DNA of 64,000 nt, from contig NC_053048.1 in assembly GCF_003473485.1 (NCBI RefSeq), positions 8,369,501-8,433,500 of the forward strand, written 5' to 3'. A model generated the notes under the pieces. That model was not told the DNA's origin, did no database searches, and worked only from the letters and a program-made list of their open reading frames with translations. Positions 11,641 through 23,001 of this stretch are shown piece by piece (within the stretch, counting starts at the first letter, position 1; each line of letters opens with the position of its first letter). The position numbers and the translations under genes were made by a program. This DNA is from Medicago truncatula (lineage: Eukaryota > Streptophyta > Magnoliopsida > Fabales > Fabaceae).

Positions 11641-11922
11641 AGATGGACCAAATATCATCTCTAGATTGGAATTGGAGATTACAATTATAATAATAATATT
11701 AAAGGATAAAGTAGTAAATAAAGTAGTTTAAATAAAAGGTAAAACAGTAATGAAAAAGTCATCCCAAACTCATATATTTTAGACATTATATTATAACCTT
11801 ATATATGATTATGTGTATAAAACTTATATTTCAATAAAAAAAAAATAGTTAACTTTCAGTGTATGAATTATTTAATTATCTTGAATAAAGTCGATGATCA
11901 TATATATATATATATATATATA
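11641..11922. repeat. AT-rich spacer ending in (AT)n microsatellite
   Basis: AT-rich DNA with no gene. A pure (AT) run of roughly 22 bases lies at about 11900-11922, immediately before another copy of the IPT upstream module. Confidence 0.6.
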
Positions 11923-12065
11923 ATTCATTATTCCTAGCTATCTTAATGGTACGAATGTGAGTAATATTGAGAAGAGGATTGAGTGAAACTCTATTGGTGG
12001 ATTGAGAACTATATAATGCTCCCAACGAAAGTATACAATATTGATGTTTATATTGAAAATTGAAG
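11923..12065 (-). promoter_or_regulatory. Orphan IPT upstream region
   Basis: The plus strand has 'attcattattcctagctatctt', 'gagaagaggattgagtgaaactctatt' and 'gaactatataatgctcccaacgaaag', in the same order as upstream of the intact IPT (15620-15800). No IPT coding remnant lies on the proximal side, where a LINE fragment and retroelement debris are found instead. Confidence 0.6.
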
Positions 12066-14520
12066 GCATTTTTGGAAAGAAAAATTCAGCCCAAAAGAGT
12101 TGAAAGGGGTTTATTTATTTATATATAGAATAGATAAAGCGTTGTTTCGTGGTTGATATGCTTCTATGTTGGCGGTCAGATTCATTTGCCAATCTTCAAT
12201 GTGTTTTGAACTCTTACGCACAGTTTCTTTTTGTTGCAATATTGTTTCGCGCTCGTACGTGGATTCAATAGATTGTTTCCTTGTAGGTGTTTGTTTTGTG
12301 TTATGTTATTATTCATTTATGGTTGCTTGTCTTTTACTTTTAGATTGTTCCACTTTTCTGCTGAACACTGTCTATTTTACCCATTAGGGTTTGTTTATCT
12401 GGAATTACTGGGTCAAGTTCTTTGCCCTCGTCTATGTATTACTTTTTAAGTCTTTTGTGTTGCTAATGGGGAAATTCATGATTCATAAGATTGTACGAAT
12501 AATCAAGTACCAAAAGATTATGAGGTAAACACAAATTAATGACCAGGAATTACATAATATTACTTGCAAAATATTGAATTACTTGCAAGATTATGGGGAG
12601 ATAAAGTGGATCGAGGGACTGAGAAAAGGCTAGTTTTACAACATATCTTTCCATTCTTCAAAAAAAAAAACATATCTTTCCAAAAATCGAAAGAAAAATT
12701 TGATGATACAACAAGCCAAGAAAACTGGCAGTGGTTATGAAACCCGTTCTAAGGTAGTTAGACAAACCTATTCACAATCAAGTTCCTTTATTGTAACATT
12801 AGAGGGCTTCACAACCAATCATTTTCGTTGTCACAAACTGAATTTCATTTTCATTGCTAAACTAATCATTGAGTTTAATCAGATGATTTGCAATCTGTAA
12901 AGTTCACTAGGAATAATATACCTAATATGACTCTTGCTTTAATTACCTTGGAAAGATGCAATAATTTTGGTTGCTACAATCTAGAATAGCTCTCACTATG
13001 AAGAAATATTTGGCATGGAGTTTCAAACTTTGGAGACCAGCTCTTGCAATGCATTTCAAAAGTCTTCTTAAAGCTCTGCACATAGAGGTCTTTAGAAAAT
13101 TTGTGTTTTGCATAGATTCACCATGCAGAGAGACTCTAAAATATTCCATTAGACTCAGCTCCTAGTTATGAACACACTAATCCCTATATTAAAGGTACCA
13201 TCCAACTCAAAGACATATCTATCTTGTCCAAAAACAAAACTCAAAGATAGATTTTTTTTAATCAGCTAAATTACTCAAAGACATATTAATTTTAGACACA
13301 TATACAAACTTAACAAACTTCAATAGAAACCATGAACATCATTTATCACAAAATCTAACGAGGTTACAAAATGGTAACATCAGTTAATATCAAACTCTAA
13401 CTCGATTACATATAAATGTATTAAAAAAAAAATCATATCACAAAAAAAAAAAAATTATAGCATTCGTCTTCGATTTCCCATAAAAAAAAAAAATCACCTT
13501 CAATTTGGATTTCATTTCAATGTTTGAAAAAAAAAATTATATTAATGTTACTTATATATTTGTTTATAAAAAAAAGTTATTTTTTGGGTTTACATGATAA
13601 TTTCTACTTAATTTCAAAAAAGAAAAGGTAATTTCTATAGTACACTTATGATGTGTTTGATATGCTAAAAATATGTATTTGGCATAATAACATAACACAT
13701 AACAGCACAACACAAGATAGAACATCACAGAACAAACTATTTTATGGACAAAAAACTATTTTGGTATTTTAGACAACTTGTACTTCAGACAAAAAGTTAT
13801 GCTATGATTAGTGAGTGACAAAAATTTCACTTTTTCTCATGTCCCTTCCACCTAGTAGAGTTGTTTTGTTATGTCCTTTATTTTTTAACATATGAAACGC
13901 ACCTTTAGATATTTAATATGTACCGGTACGGATCTAGTATTTAATTTAATAGTTATATGAGTTTTTTAATATACTTTATATCATTTACAATTATATAATA
14001 ACTAAATATCATTTACCACAATATTCTTTAAATAAATTTATTTCTATTTGAGAGGAATTTCTTTGAATTTTTACTACTCATAGTAGTGAATATTGATTAT
14101 TTTTTAAGATAAAATACAAAAAATTTAGTATGATTCTATAAACAATGAAATAATGTTTTTTCTTATGAATTTTTTTAAAGTATAAAAATCAAGAAATAAC
14201 ATTTTATTTTATGAAAATTGTCCTTAATTTATTGATTTGAAAAACAAGAGTACGAGTGCATTTTAATTAGCGAGTGTATCATATATTGAAGCTCCCGTTA
14301 CTCATTACAAGATGAAATATAACAACCAAGACGGAAAGTTACAAATCAAGTATATAGTTCATTAAAAAAAAGAATCTCTTAATTTTGTGTAAAAATTCAA
14401 CTAATTCTACATTTTATTTAATTTTTTATATTATCAATTACAAAAAGCAACAAATCATTAAAACCAAACCCACCTAAAAATTATTCCCACGGAAAAATAA
14501 GACAAAAAAAATTTATTTTT
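12066..14520. other. Gene-poor AT-rich DNA
   Basis: Two short overlapping Cys/Phe-rich frames near 12166-12450 and a pair near 12943-13165 show no domain I recognise and no neighbouring exon. The remainder (13200-14500) is A/T-run DNA. The stretch directly 3' of the intact IPT (14200-14600) shows only a possible 3' flank. Confidence 0.4.
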
Positions 14521-14611
14521 ATTTGGCAGGGAAGACAACAAAATTCCTCCTAGCACGTTTCCCAAATGAAAATAAACAAAATTCTTTTTATGTAATTTTT
14601 GCCCCAATTAT

Positions 14612-15526
14612 TCAAACATCATTGGGTGCATGTTTCCCATTTTCATTTGAATATTTTTCATATCCAAATCCATCAGTCGTCTCCTCTAGGAATCTCTTCA
14701 CTATCTCCTTGCTTGGCTTAATCACAATCTCTTGATGCAAATGTTTATAATCTTCTCCCCTTAAAAGGGCCTCAAAGACTTTCGTAGAATCAATTCTATA
14801 CACCATTGATCCAAACATATCAGCCATGTTATGGATCTTCAAGAGTTGATTTTCAACCAATATGCAAGTGTTATGTTTCGTTTTTCCAATAGCTTCCTTC
14901 AGAATCTTCTCCTTTTGAGCATCGTCAATGCCATTTTTCTTTTCTATCTCAAAAAAAGAATTAAGCTCAGGAACCCCAATAGCCCTTCTAATTCCCTTTG
15001 TGTTGTCCGCCCTAGGTACAAAATATTCTCGAATCTCATCGACCATCCCTGCCTCTACCATTTCATCGACTCTTTTGCCTACATATTGAAACAGAGTAGG
15101 CAAAGACACGTCGATCCAAATGAAGCAACAATCATATTTTGAAAAAAATGCAATGGATGGGTCCTCAACTAATTTTTTAAGATAAGAATTGGACCCTCCT
15201 ACAATAATAGGTAGGTGCTCATTGCCAATTATCAGATCTAGGGATTCAAGCACATGTTTGCAAAAATCATTCATAGTAAAATCATATTCAGGATCATCGA
15301 TGATGCCTAATAAGTGATGCGGAATCGAACAACGTTCAGATTCCGGTACCTTATTCGTGACAATATCAAGACCCTTGTAGACTTGAATTTTGTCTGAGTT
15401 TATGATTTCAGCGGGGTAATGAGTACCCAAGCTGATTGAAAGTTTAGTTTTCCCAGTTCCAGTTGCACCCAATATGAACAAAACCTTGTTCTTCTTTTCA
15501 GCTAGGGTTGAGGTAGTGAAAGCCAT
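14612..15526 (-). CDS. IPT: Adenylate isopentenyltransferase (cytokinin synthase)
   Basis: A single-exon 304-residue protein. Plant IPTs of this kind transfer an isopentenyl group from DMAPP to the N6 of ADP or ATP, the first committed step of cytokinin synthesis. The P-loop GATGTGKT is at residues 20-27. The conserved NSDK at 43-46 carries the aspartate known in the family as the general base. Other family segments are IPHHLLGIIDDPEYDF near residues 68-83, IIVGGSNSYL near 106, and GIRRAIGVPEL near 178-188. Only about 13 residues precede the first strand, so an obvious long plastid transit peptide is lacking; many IPTs are longer (about 330). All catalytic motifs appear intact. Its own upstream DNA has been copied several times nearby, and two dead IPT copies lie at 7226-8720. 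Confidence 0.92.
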   Translation of the reverse strand: MAFTTSTLAEKKNKVLFILGATGTGKTKLSISLGTHYPAEIINSDKIQVYKGLDIVTNKVPESERCSIPHHLLGIIDDPEYDFTMNDFCKHVLESLDLIIGNEHLPIIVGGSNSYLKKLVEDPSIAFFSKYDCCFIWIDVSLPTLFQYVGKRVDEMVEAGMVDEIREYFVPRADNTKGIRRAIGVPELNSFFEIEKKNGIDDAQKEKILKEAIGKTKHNTCILVENQLLKIHNMADMFGSMVYRIDSTKVFEALLRGEDYKHLHQEIVIKPSKEIVKRFLEETTDGFGYEKYSNENGKHAPNDV

Positions 15527-15850
15527 AAGAGCTTTGGGATGAAAAATCTGGAGAGAAAAAAAATCAACACATAAAAAATAATAAAAATTAGTAATTAGTA
15601 AATTTGAACAAATTAAAATCGAAATACATTATTCCTAGCTATCTTGTTAGTAAGGGAGTATGTTATACCAAGAAGAGGGTTGATTGAAACTCTATTATTA
15701 GTATTAGAACTTGCTTGTGAATAATGCGTGAGTAAACCTACAGTTTTTTTTTATGAGAAAAGTGAACTCAACTATGCGCTATATATTGCTCTCAAGGAGA
15801 CCATGCGATATCTTATAATATAGTGTTGGTAGTAACTATTATTAATTAAA
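15527..15850 (-). promoter_or_regulatory. Upstream region of intact IPT
   Basis: On the minus strand a TATATAG box lies at about 15779-15787, roughly 255 bases before the start codon, so a long leader is implied if it is used. The block 15620-15800 recurs at 9018-9230, 11923-12065, 16135-16350 and, inverted, 7022-7165. The TATA position is kept in most of these copies, which marks it as part of the ancestral promoter. Confidence 0.6.
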
Positions 15851-16134
15851 ATAATACTTAGTCTTTCTCAAGAAATAAGATAGGAAAAAAAATAAACAAA
15901 TATTCTTTTTATTTTTGGTCAAATTGAAAAATTTATTGTTATGTGGGTACCTATTAAATATTAATTAATATTGCAGTCAAAAGTATTTAAATAATAATAT
16001 AGTTACCTACTACTATAAATGTGAATATAACCTTATAACATATTATTTCATAAAATTAGTAAGAAATTTAAGAGTAAGAATTATATAATTGTCTTTAATT
16101 CGGTCAACGGTCATACACACTTTTTTTAATTTAT

Positions 16135-16450
16135 TACTTTCTAGCTATCTTTTTCTTTTTGAACAAATTTTTTTAGCTATCTTGTTAGCTAGGGTGTGAA
16201 TTATTTCAAGAAGCGGGGTTATCAAAACTCTGTTGTCATATTAATAATTTTGTTCGTAAATAAATAATATGTAAATTAATTTATTATTTTGTTTGAGATG
16301 AGTGAACTCAATTGTTGTATATCTTTTATGTAATACACTAGAACTTATTTTTTTTTGAATAAAAAGCTTAAATATAGGAATAATGCATAAGCTTAAATTG
16401 TTTGAGATGAGATGAGTGAACTCAATTGTTGTATATCTTTCATATTATCT
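16135..16450 (-). promoter_or_regulatory. Duplicated orphan IPT upstream region
   Basis: The plus strand reads 'tagctatcttgttagctagggtgtgaattatttcaagaagcggggttatcaaaactctgtt', then 'gatgagtgaactcaattgttgtatatctttt', collinear with the intact IPT's upstream block about 500 bases away. The end phrase 'gatgagtgaactcaattgttgtatatcttt' is repeated at about 16298-16330 and 16410-16441. No gene body accompanies it. Confidence 0.6.
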
Positions 16451-17205
16451 TATAGGGTTGTAAAAAATACGACTATGTCTTAGAACTCATCCCAACAATA
16501 ATGCATTGGGTAGGGTCTGACCAGATCAAAAGAAAAAGAAAAGAAAATAGGAATGACAAGGAAATAACTGAAACATGGACCGAGTTCTAGTTACCCCTTG
16601 GGTTAACCAGAACTTTTCATTAGAAAGCCAAACTAAACACACATTGTAACCCACACAGAGAAGAGAGACTTTTCATTGGATAGAATATTAGGCAGAATCT
16701 TTCATTAATCATCACAAATTCTATTGCCTCATAAACGCATATGCAACAAATACAAAGCGGCATTTATTAAATTTACATAGAGAACGGGGCACTTATGAGA
16801 GAAAATTAAAAAGAAAAATCAAAGTTTTTTGTATTCTAAAGAAGAACAGGACCGTATCAATAATAATAATTAGAATTATGTCCCACATCGCATAATATGA
16901 AGAAATATGCAAAGGTTTGGTCATATAAATAAAAGCCTTGTGTGTTAGTATTTCTTGCACCAATAGTTAGTGGGTTTTGCTATAGCTAGCATTACTTCTA
17001 CTATTCAAAATTTGTAATTATCAATTGCATTATACAATCTCTTTCTTTCTATATTTCTATATGCCATCGACAGCTATACCTCAATCACTAATCTCTACGA
17101 ACCATCCAAACCACTTGCCTGCATCACCCACTCCAGGTTGAAGCTTTCCTTGATGGCTATGATCTCCTCGAATACCCAGATGGATCGTTAACGGCACCGT
17201 CCAAA

Positions 17206-17676
17206 ATGATCACCACCACTGCCGAGACTCCAGCAACAACAGAAAATCATGCGTATGAAACATGGCGACGACAAGATTGCGTCATCTATGGTGCCCTCCT
17301 CACCACCCTCTCAAATGAGGTCGCCTCCCTGGTTTCCCAAACAAAGACCTCACACGGTCTTTGGACCCTCCTCAAGAACACCTATGCCAAGGCTTCTCGC
17401 AGCCATCTCAAGCAACTAAAGGAGCGCCTCCGGACAGCATCCAAAGGTACTCAATCCATTACGACCTATATGCACTCCCTGAAGCAAACAGGCGATCTCC
17501 CTACCTCGCTTGGCTCACCTGTATCCATTGAAGACATGACTGATTATATCTTATGCGGCCTCGATGACGGCTATCGCTCTATCATTGACATAGTGAATGC
17601 AAGGGATAACCCAATTACCTTTGACGACCTTCTTGAGAAGCTTCTCATCCAGGAACTCTCAATCGCCGCTGTTTAG
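17206..17676 (+). pseudogene. Copia gag fragment
   Basis: A 156-residue frame of the Copia gag (UBN2) type, with AYETWRRQDCVIYGALLTTL, ASRSHLKQLKERLRTASKG, YILCGLDDGYRSIIDIVNAR and FDDLLEKLLIQE. The real gag start is upstream (about 17100, 'FLDGYDLLEYPDGS') in another frame, and the C-terminal zinc-knuckle region after 17676 is scrambled by stops. Confidence 0.75.
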
Positions 17677-17929
17677 CAACAAACCCCTGCACCGCTCACT
17701 GCCTTGAATGCTCAGGTGAGACCCAACTACAACAACAACAACAAACCGCCGCCCTGCCCAGCTCCCTACACAATCAAATCAACGCCCTGGAAATCGCAAA
17801 CCCTTCCTCGGCAAATGTCAGTGGTGTAATGTCAAAGACATGTTCTATCCCAGTGTCGCACCTTCAGACAGTAACATCCTTGTATCCCTCTACCTCCTCG
17901 TGACTCGCCTCAGGTCAACACTGCAACTG

Positions 17930-19370
17930 TTGGTCCCCCACAAAGTGATTGTTTGGTTGATAGTGGAGCAACAAATCACATAACAAATGACCTTGCAAAT
18001 ATGGCAATCCATCATCCATACACGGGTCCTGACTCATTGTTCATGGTCAACGGTTCAGGTTTAAACTCATCTCTCACTCTAGAACACTTTTAATTAATGA
18101 TTTATCCTTGTCTAATGTTTTGTGCGTTCCCTCTATGAAACAAAAAATTATTTATGTCTCCCAACTTATCAAACAAACGAACTTTGCTGTTCTTTTTCTG
18201 CCACATTCCTTTTATGTGAAGGACTTACAAACTGACCAAACAACTCATAAAGGCTCATGTGTCGATGGACTTTATTGATGGTCTGCCCTCACACCAGTTG
18301 TTCACACCGTTCGCAAGGACTCATCCACATCATGGCACCATAAGCTTGGGCACCCATCATCCTCTATTTTCAAATTTATTTCCCAGCATTTTTCTTTAGG
18401 CACAAATAAATTCCAGCAATATGATTGTAATTCACCCGTTATATCATTTTTTCTGATGAATGAACTTCGCTACTATTGCATGTTTGTTGATCACTTCACC
18501 TGTTATATTTGGCTCTATCCAATGAAACGTAAATCTGATGTACAAATCATACTTCCCAAATTTAAAACCCTTGTTGAAAATTTCCATAAACAACAAATAA
18601 AATATTGTACATAGATAATGGTGGCGAATACATTGGTCTTCGCCCTTTTCTAAGCAATCGTGGTATTAGTCATCACACCACTCCACCCCACACACCTGAA
18701 CATAATGGAATTTCAGAACGTCGGAATCGTCACATTGCCGAGACTGGTCTCGCCCTTCTCCATCACTCAGGCATACCCCTCACCTACTGGTCTCACGCCA
18801 TGACTACTGCAGCCTACCTTATAAATTGTCTTCCCACTCCCATTCTTAGGTATCAATCACCCTATTTCAAGTTGCACAACATTAGCCCGGACTATCATAA
18901 ATTAAAATATTTTGGATGTTTGTGTTTTCCCTGGATTAAGCCATATGCTAACCATAAACTTGCACCAAAGTCTGCTGTGTGTGTTTTTGTAGGTTATTCG
19001 GCTGATCAACATGCATACTTGTGTCTCGATCCCACAACAGGAAGGATTTACACCTCTCGCCATGTAAAATTTGTCGAATCTCAATTTCTGTTTAGCTCCC
19101 TTGCTACTCAAACACAGGCACTCACCCCAGATTCGACGCTTGCTTCGCCAAACCAAAACAAGCTCAGTCCTATCATTCAAGATCCAGCAACTCCAAATCA
19201 GCTCGCCCATATTACACACCCGTCTGCGCCCTCATCACCAATACTCAATGACCTCGCCCATACCACTCAACAACAGTTGCCCTCCTCACAAACTTCCAAC
19301 GAGCTCGCCGAATCCACTCAAACATCTTCGCCCTCTTCACCAAACTCCAATGAGGTCGCCCAAAAAATTC
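17930..19370 (+). pseudogene. Copia protease and integrase remnants
   Basis: A protease motif reads DCLVDSGATNHITNDL at about 17950-17996. A pre-integrase segment SSWHHKLGHPSSSIFKF follows at about 18325. The 287-residue frame from 18605 has the integrase core: YIDNGGEYIGLRPF, HHTTPPHTPEHNGISERRNR and later GCLCFPWIKPYANHKLAPKS with VFVGYS. Frame shifts lie between these pieces. RT is absent. Confidence 0.8.
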
Positions 19371-19739
19371 AAATATTTATTATTGATAGACCGTTGAATA
19401 GAATATGGACCAAAAGAGGGCACATTCCAATCAATCTCAACAGACACGTGCATTTTTCAATTTTTTAGTGCATAAGAGTACAACTTCCAATCCAAGAATT
19501 TAATTACAAAATTAAATTAAAAATCAATAGTTAAAAATAAAATAAATAAAAAAACAATTATAAGGTAATTAGGGAAATATTACCAATAATAGCAAGTTTA
19601 AAAGAAGTAAGCATTCTAAGAAGATGACAAATGTCATACTTGCCATAATACTAAGCTTGCTTTATTATTATCTATAAATAAATATTGTTATGTGCTCCTA
19701 TGTTTTGTTGTTGGACATTCCTGACAACTTTATCAAAAT

Positions 19740-20760
19740 CATGATTTTTATCCACTAAGACCACTTCAGGTTGACCTTGAATCAGTGGCTCGATCGATTG
19801 GGCTTGAGGCTCATGTTGTGGCCTCTGAACCATTGGTTCGACCAACCGTAATTAACGGTTGTTGGTTTTGGACTTGTGGACCGGTTGGTAAACAGGTTGT
19901 GGAGGAGCAAAGAAATCTGTTATCCTCCCCATTTGTGTGGTTAAAGCTTTGTAACTTCGGTTTGTGTCCAGTATCAAAGGATTAAACACAGTACCAATTT
20001 GTTGTGTCAACAAATTAACCATTTCGTGATTACTCTCATCCATTTGTTGTCTTAACAAGTTCATTGAATCTGTCGTTAAGACTGGTAGATTATTTCGACC
20101 AAAAATGTTAGAACTTGAGGGACTATGTGCGTTGTGAATTGTGAACAGATTTGCTTGGTCTGCAAATGCGGACGCACTATTATGTACATTTGCCATCATT
20201 GAAGTTGGCATACCATGCTGTTGTTCCCTAGGAAGGTTCTGCACATTTGTGTTTCGATCATCAAGCCTAGGCCTGACTAAAGGATAACTTGGGACACTGG
20301 TAGTCAAAGGAACACCAGCAGTGAATGGGGGAACAAAGGTTCCCGTTTCTGGTCGTGTCATTGGAGAAGACGTCGAAACGGTTGAGGGAGCGGTTACTCC
20401 TGTTTTCGTCGAAACTGGCATAGCCATGGTTTCCCTCACGGCGATCGACACGTTTAAATCTCCCAAAGGAGTAGTCGCTTGTAAAGATTGTGCTTGTGAA
20501 GAGGATGAAGAGCCATAGATTTACCACTTCTCAAATGCATACACAAACAACTTGGTGTTTTTAGCAATAAAGTTACTCAGAAATAGTAACGAAATTTTAA
20601 AAACGGATCTCTCAAGGAGATGAGTTTTGTATAGCAATTTTTTATTAAAAAGTTTTTGAAAATCAATTGCAAAAGCAGAGTCCCATTGGGTGTGCCAATT
20701 TGTTTACCAGTGTTTTCGGCAAACTACGGGCTAGTTCAGATTATTACAAACGAGACCGAA
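19740..20760 (-). mobile_element. Inverted Ty3/Gypsy leader and gag fragment
   Basis: A minus-strand frame at 19852-20466 matches the N-terminal gag of the element at 3749-5425. Shared pieces include MPTSMMANVHNSASAFADQA, SGxSIFGxNxxPxLTxxSM, LRQQMDESNHEMVNLLTQQI and RITDFFAPPQP. Beyond the gag start, 20690-20760 reversed gives 'aaacaaattggcacaccc' and 'tcgtttgtaataatc', the same leader as at 3390-3450. The copy ends within gag. No pol is present. Confidence 0.8.
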
Positions 20761-21589
20761 CTAAAAATCCCAAAAAATGTCATGCTCTTGAATGTAAGGG
20801 TAAACCAGCCTCTATCGTAAATGCTTGAAATGTAAGACTCTACATGAAGACAGACAATTTGATAAAGACAAGAATTGAGATGGGATTAGAGGAATTTAAA
20901 GGTACGGAAATCAGATTTGGAGTGATGGGGATCAAGATTACCATCGTAGAAGTAATTGTTGCAAAGGCTATCAGATGCAGAAGCCATTGTATGTTCATGG
21001 TGGATACAAACAGAAAGAATGAATGGGCTAGAAAAATTCATAAGACTCTACATGAAGGAAGACAACCTTATTTTTTTACTTGTAAAGAAGTTAATGCCGA
21101 ATATTTGGCTGATTTCAAAGGTACTCCTTATGCTTTGAGCCGAGACTTATTAAATAAAATTTGCCAACTAAAACGAGAAAAACTTGTTGCTATTTATATT
21201 TTACGCGCGTCTATGTCTATATAAAAACTTCTTGCTTATTTATATTTTATGCGCGTCTGTATCTATATAAATAAAAAAAAATTGTAAACATATCTACACC
21301 ATATAGTATCCCAAATTTAAATTTTTTGACGTATCTACATGCCGGTATTATATCGTATTCATATCCGTATTTAAGCTTCATAGGTTGGTCCACACAAGAG
21401 TGGGTAAGAATTTCAATGTGGGAAAAGTTTTTTCTTTATTATGAAAACTGCATGATGTTTGTGCAAGCACACTCCCTTACAACAACAAAATCGTGTGTTA
21501 TTTTTTTTAGATAAATACCCTCTCCAAATATGAAATATAATAAATAAAAAATTGGAAAGTTGATGCATTTAAACTATTTTTTTTTGTGA
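20761..21589. other. Unassigned stretch with one ORF and a local repeat
   Basis: A plus-strand frame of 126 residues (20844-21224) has no domain I recognise. Another frame of the same DNA contains GYQMQKPLYVHGGYKQ, which looks like gag-derived debris. At 21185-21272 a phrase ending 'gcgcgtctatgtctatataaa' is repeated in tandem with small changes. Confidence 0.35.
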
Positions 21590-21670
21590 TGGTTGGAGTT
21601 TGAATTTCAGTCTTATTACATATATATTATGCATGGTGCCTATGAACTGAGATAAACTCACGATACCATT
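21590..21670 (-). repeat. tRNA-derived SINE-like repeat
   Basis: Reverse-complemented, it has an A-box-like 'gtgagtttatctcagttcataggcacc' and a B-box-like 'tgaaattcaaactcc', separated by an 'aatatatatgtaata' stretch. It resembles the copies at 1795, 1918, 43388 and 49978. It is not a functional tRNA. Confidence 0.4.
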
Positions 21671-21700
21671 TAAACTGAAATTAAAATGATTGATCATCCC

Positions 21701-22465
21701 TTACATTGTAGAAAAACAAGAAGCTACCATTTGTGCTAATTGTAGCATGAGTAAAACCAACATCAATGGTTGTTTTGTAAGCGGGTTATCTTCAACAGTC
21801 CCAATCACATGACCCAAAAGCTTCTTCCTATTCTCAGCATACACGTCTCCATTCAATCCACGCTTCACCAAATCACCGCTCAATTCAACCGCAGCCTTAA
21901 CCGTTTCCTCAACGCTATCATGCGCCGAGTCAACGATCCCCAATCTCACCGCCTCCTCAGCCGTCACCTTCTCCGCCTCCGTCACAATCCTCTTCATTGC
22001 CAACGCATCACCAACCTTTGCTTCAACAACAGCAACAAACCATGCCGGAATAACATGATCAATATCAATATCAATATCAAGCTCGTTCTTGTAGAGAAAT
22101 TCATGATCGGAGCTCATTAAAAAGTAGTCGTGAGAAAGTGCGAAGATGTAACCGGCGGTGGAGGCGTGACCGGTGACAACGGCAATGGTAGGCATAGGGA
22201 GAGAAATGAGTTCGGAAAGGACAGAACGGAGTGAATCATCGATGAGGATGAAGCGAGATTTGTTAGATTGTGCCCAATCGATGTCATAGCCGTTGGAGAA
22301 GAATTTGTCGTGTGCGATGGTGATGAGGACGGAGGAAGTGGTGGCTTGTTGACGGACACGGTGGAGAGTGGATTTGATGGAATTGAGAAGTGTAGGGTTG
22401 AGACAGTGTTCGTCATTGTTTAGTGTCAGGAAGAAGATGTTGCCTTTCTTACGTATAGTGCACAT
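21701..22465 (-). CDS. ECI: Enoyl-CoA isomerase-like protein lacking PTS1
   Basis: A single-exon 254-residue crotonase-fold protein, paralog of the gene at 28643-29344. Members shift the double bond of 3-enoyl-CoA to 2-enoyl-CoA so that unsaturated fatty acids can enter peroxisomal beta-oxidation. Conserved segments are FFSNGYDIDWAQ (about residue 54), MPTIAVVTGHASTAGYIFAL (about 90-109) and ELDIDIDIDHVIPAWF. The last contains a four-residue IDID expansion absent in the paralog. From about residue 222 the tail diverges completely and ends CFSTM, so the SKL peroxisomal signal is gone. It may be mislocalised or on the way to inactivation. The frame is otherwise open. Confidence 0.85.
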   Translation of the reverse strand: MCTIRKKGNIFFLTLNNDEHCLNPTLLNSIKSTLHRVRQQATTSSVLITIAHDKFFSNGYDIDWAQSNKSRFILIDDSLRSVLSELISLPMPTIAVVTGHASTAGYIFALSHDYFLMSSDHEFLYKNELDIDIDIDHVIPAWFVAVVEAKVGDALAMKRIVTEAEKVTAEEAVRLGIVDSAHDSVEETVKAAVELSGDLVKRGLNGDVYAENRKKLLGHVIGTVEDNPLTKQPLMLVLLMLQLAQMVASCFSTM

Positions 22466-22620
22466 TTTTTATCAAATGAATCAGATTTGAGTTTAAGTGA
22501 TTAGCAGAGTATAATTTATATATGAAATGAAATGATACAAAATCTTGGTATGAACATTGGGTGAGAAGATATTATAAGTTTGAATATCAATAATTTCATA
22601 GGTGACTAGTCCAAGTTTAT
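22466..22620 (-). promoter_or_regulatory. Promoter of the minus-strand ECI paralog
   Basis: On the minus strand TATATAAAT lies at about 22515-22523, some 50 bases before the start codon. The surrounding 150 bases ('aagattttgtatcatttcatttca', 'aatcacttaaac') align with the region upstream of the paralog at 28485-28642, so promoter and gene were duplicated together. Confidence 0.6.
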
Positions 22621-22683
22621 CATTTTTCGACAAAGATTTTTTCATGTGAGTAGACTTTTCCATCTAGTTTGGAGTATTCTAAT

Positions 22684-23001
22684 GGGGTTAATACTGTTTT
22701 ATCTTTTGTAATATAGACTATTTTCAATTTTTCATCCTTTATCTTTTTTTTTTTTAGTTTTCGTCCTTGTAATTTGAAGGTTTTTTTGGTTTTGACCTTT
22801 ATTTGAGCAAATTTGAGATTACTATTTTGTAATTTGAGCAAATTTCAGTTTACCTTAATGTCATATCATAGATTTTGTACAGTTGAAATTCATAAAAGTT
22901 CAAAACTAGAAATCTTTAAATTACAAGGATGAAAACTAAAAAAAAAATATATACAGAATGGAAAATCGAAAATGATTTATATTACATGGGGTATTAATCC
23001 T
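22684..23001. mobile_element. MITE-like inverted repeat
   Basis: The left arm 'ggggttaatactgttttatcttttgtaatatagactatttt' is matched by the complement of the right arm 'aaaatgatttatattacatggggtattaatcc'. Internal phrases such as 'ttttcgtccttgtaatttgaagg' and 'ccttcaaattac'-like counterparts are also inverted. No exact target duplication could be read, so the ends are approximate. Confidence 0.55.

Larger units (their letters stand above)
16880..19480 (+). mobile_element. Truncated Ty1/Copia retrotransposon
   Basis: A possible LTR tail lies at 16880-17040: 'gtcccacatcgcataat', then TATAAATAAAAG near 16925. Gag, protease, gag-pre-integrase and integrase remnants follow in order. RT and RNase H are missing, and similarity ends near 19370, inside a Ser/Pro-rich linker. 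Gene order gag-PR-INT is Copia-type. Multiple frame breaks make the element dead. Confidence 0.8.

Noticed and set aside
12166-12449. Two overlapping Cys-rich frames
   Set aside because: Low-complexity, T-rich DNA translated in two frames; no domain, exon partner or conservation evident.
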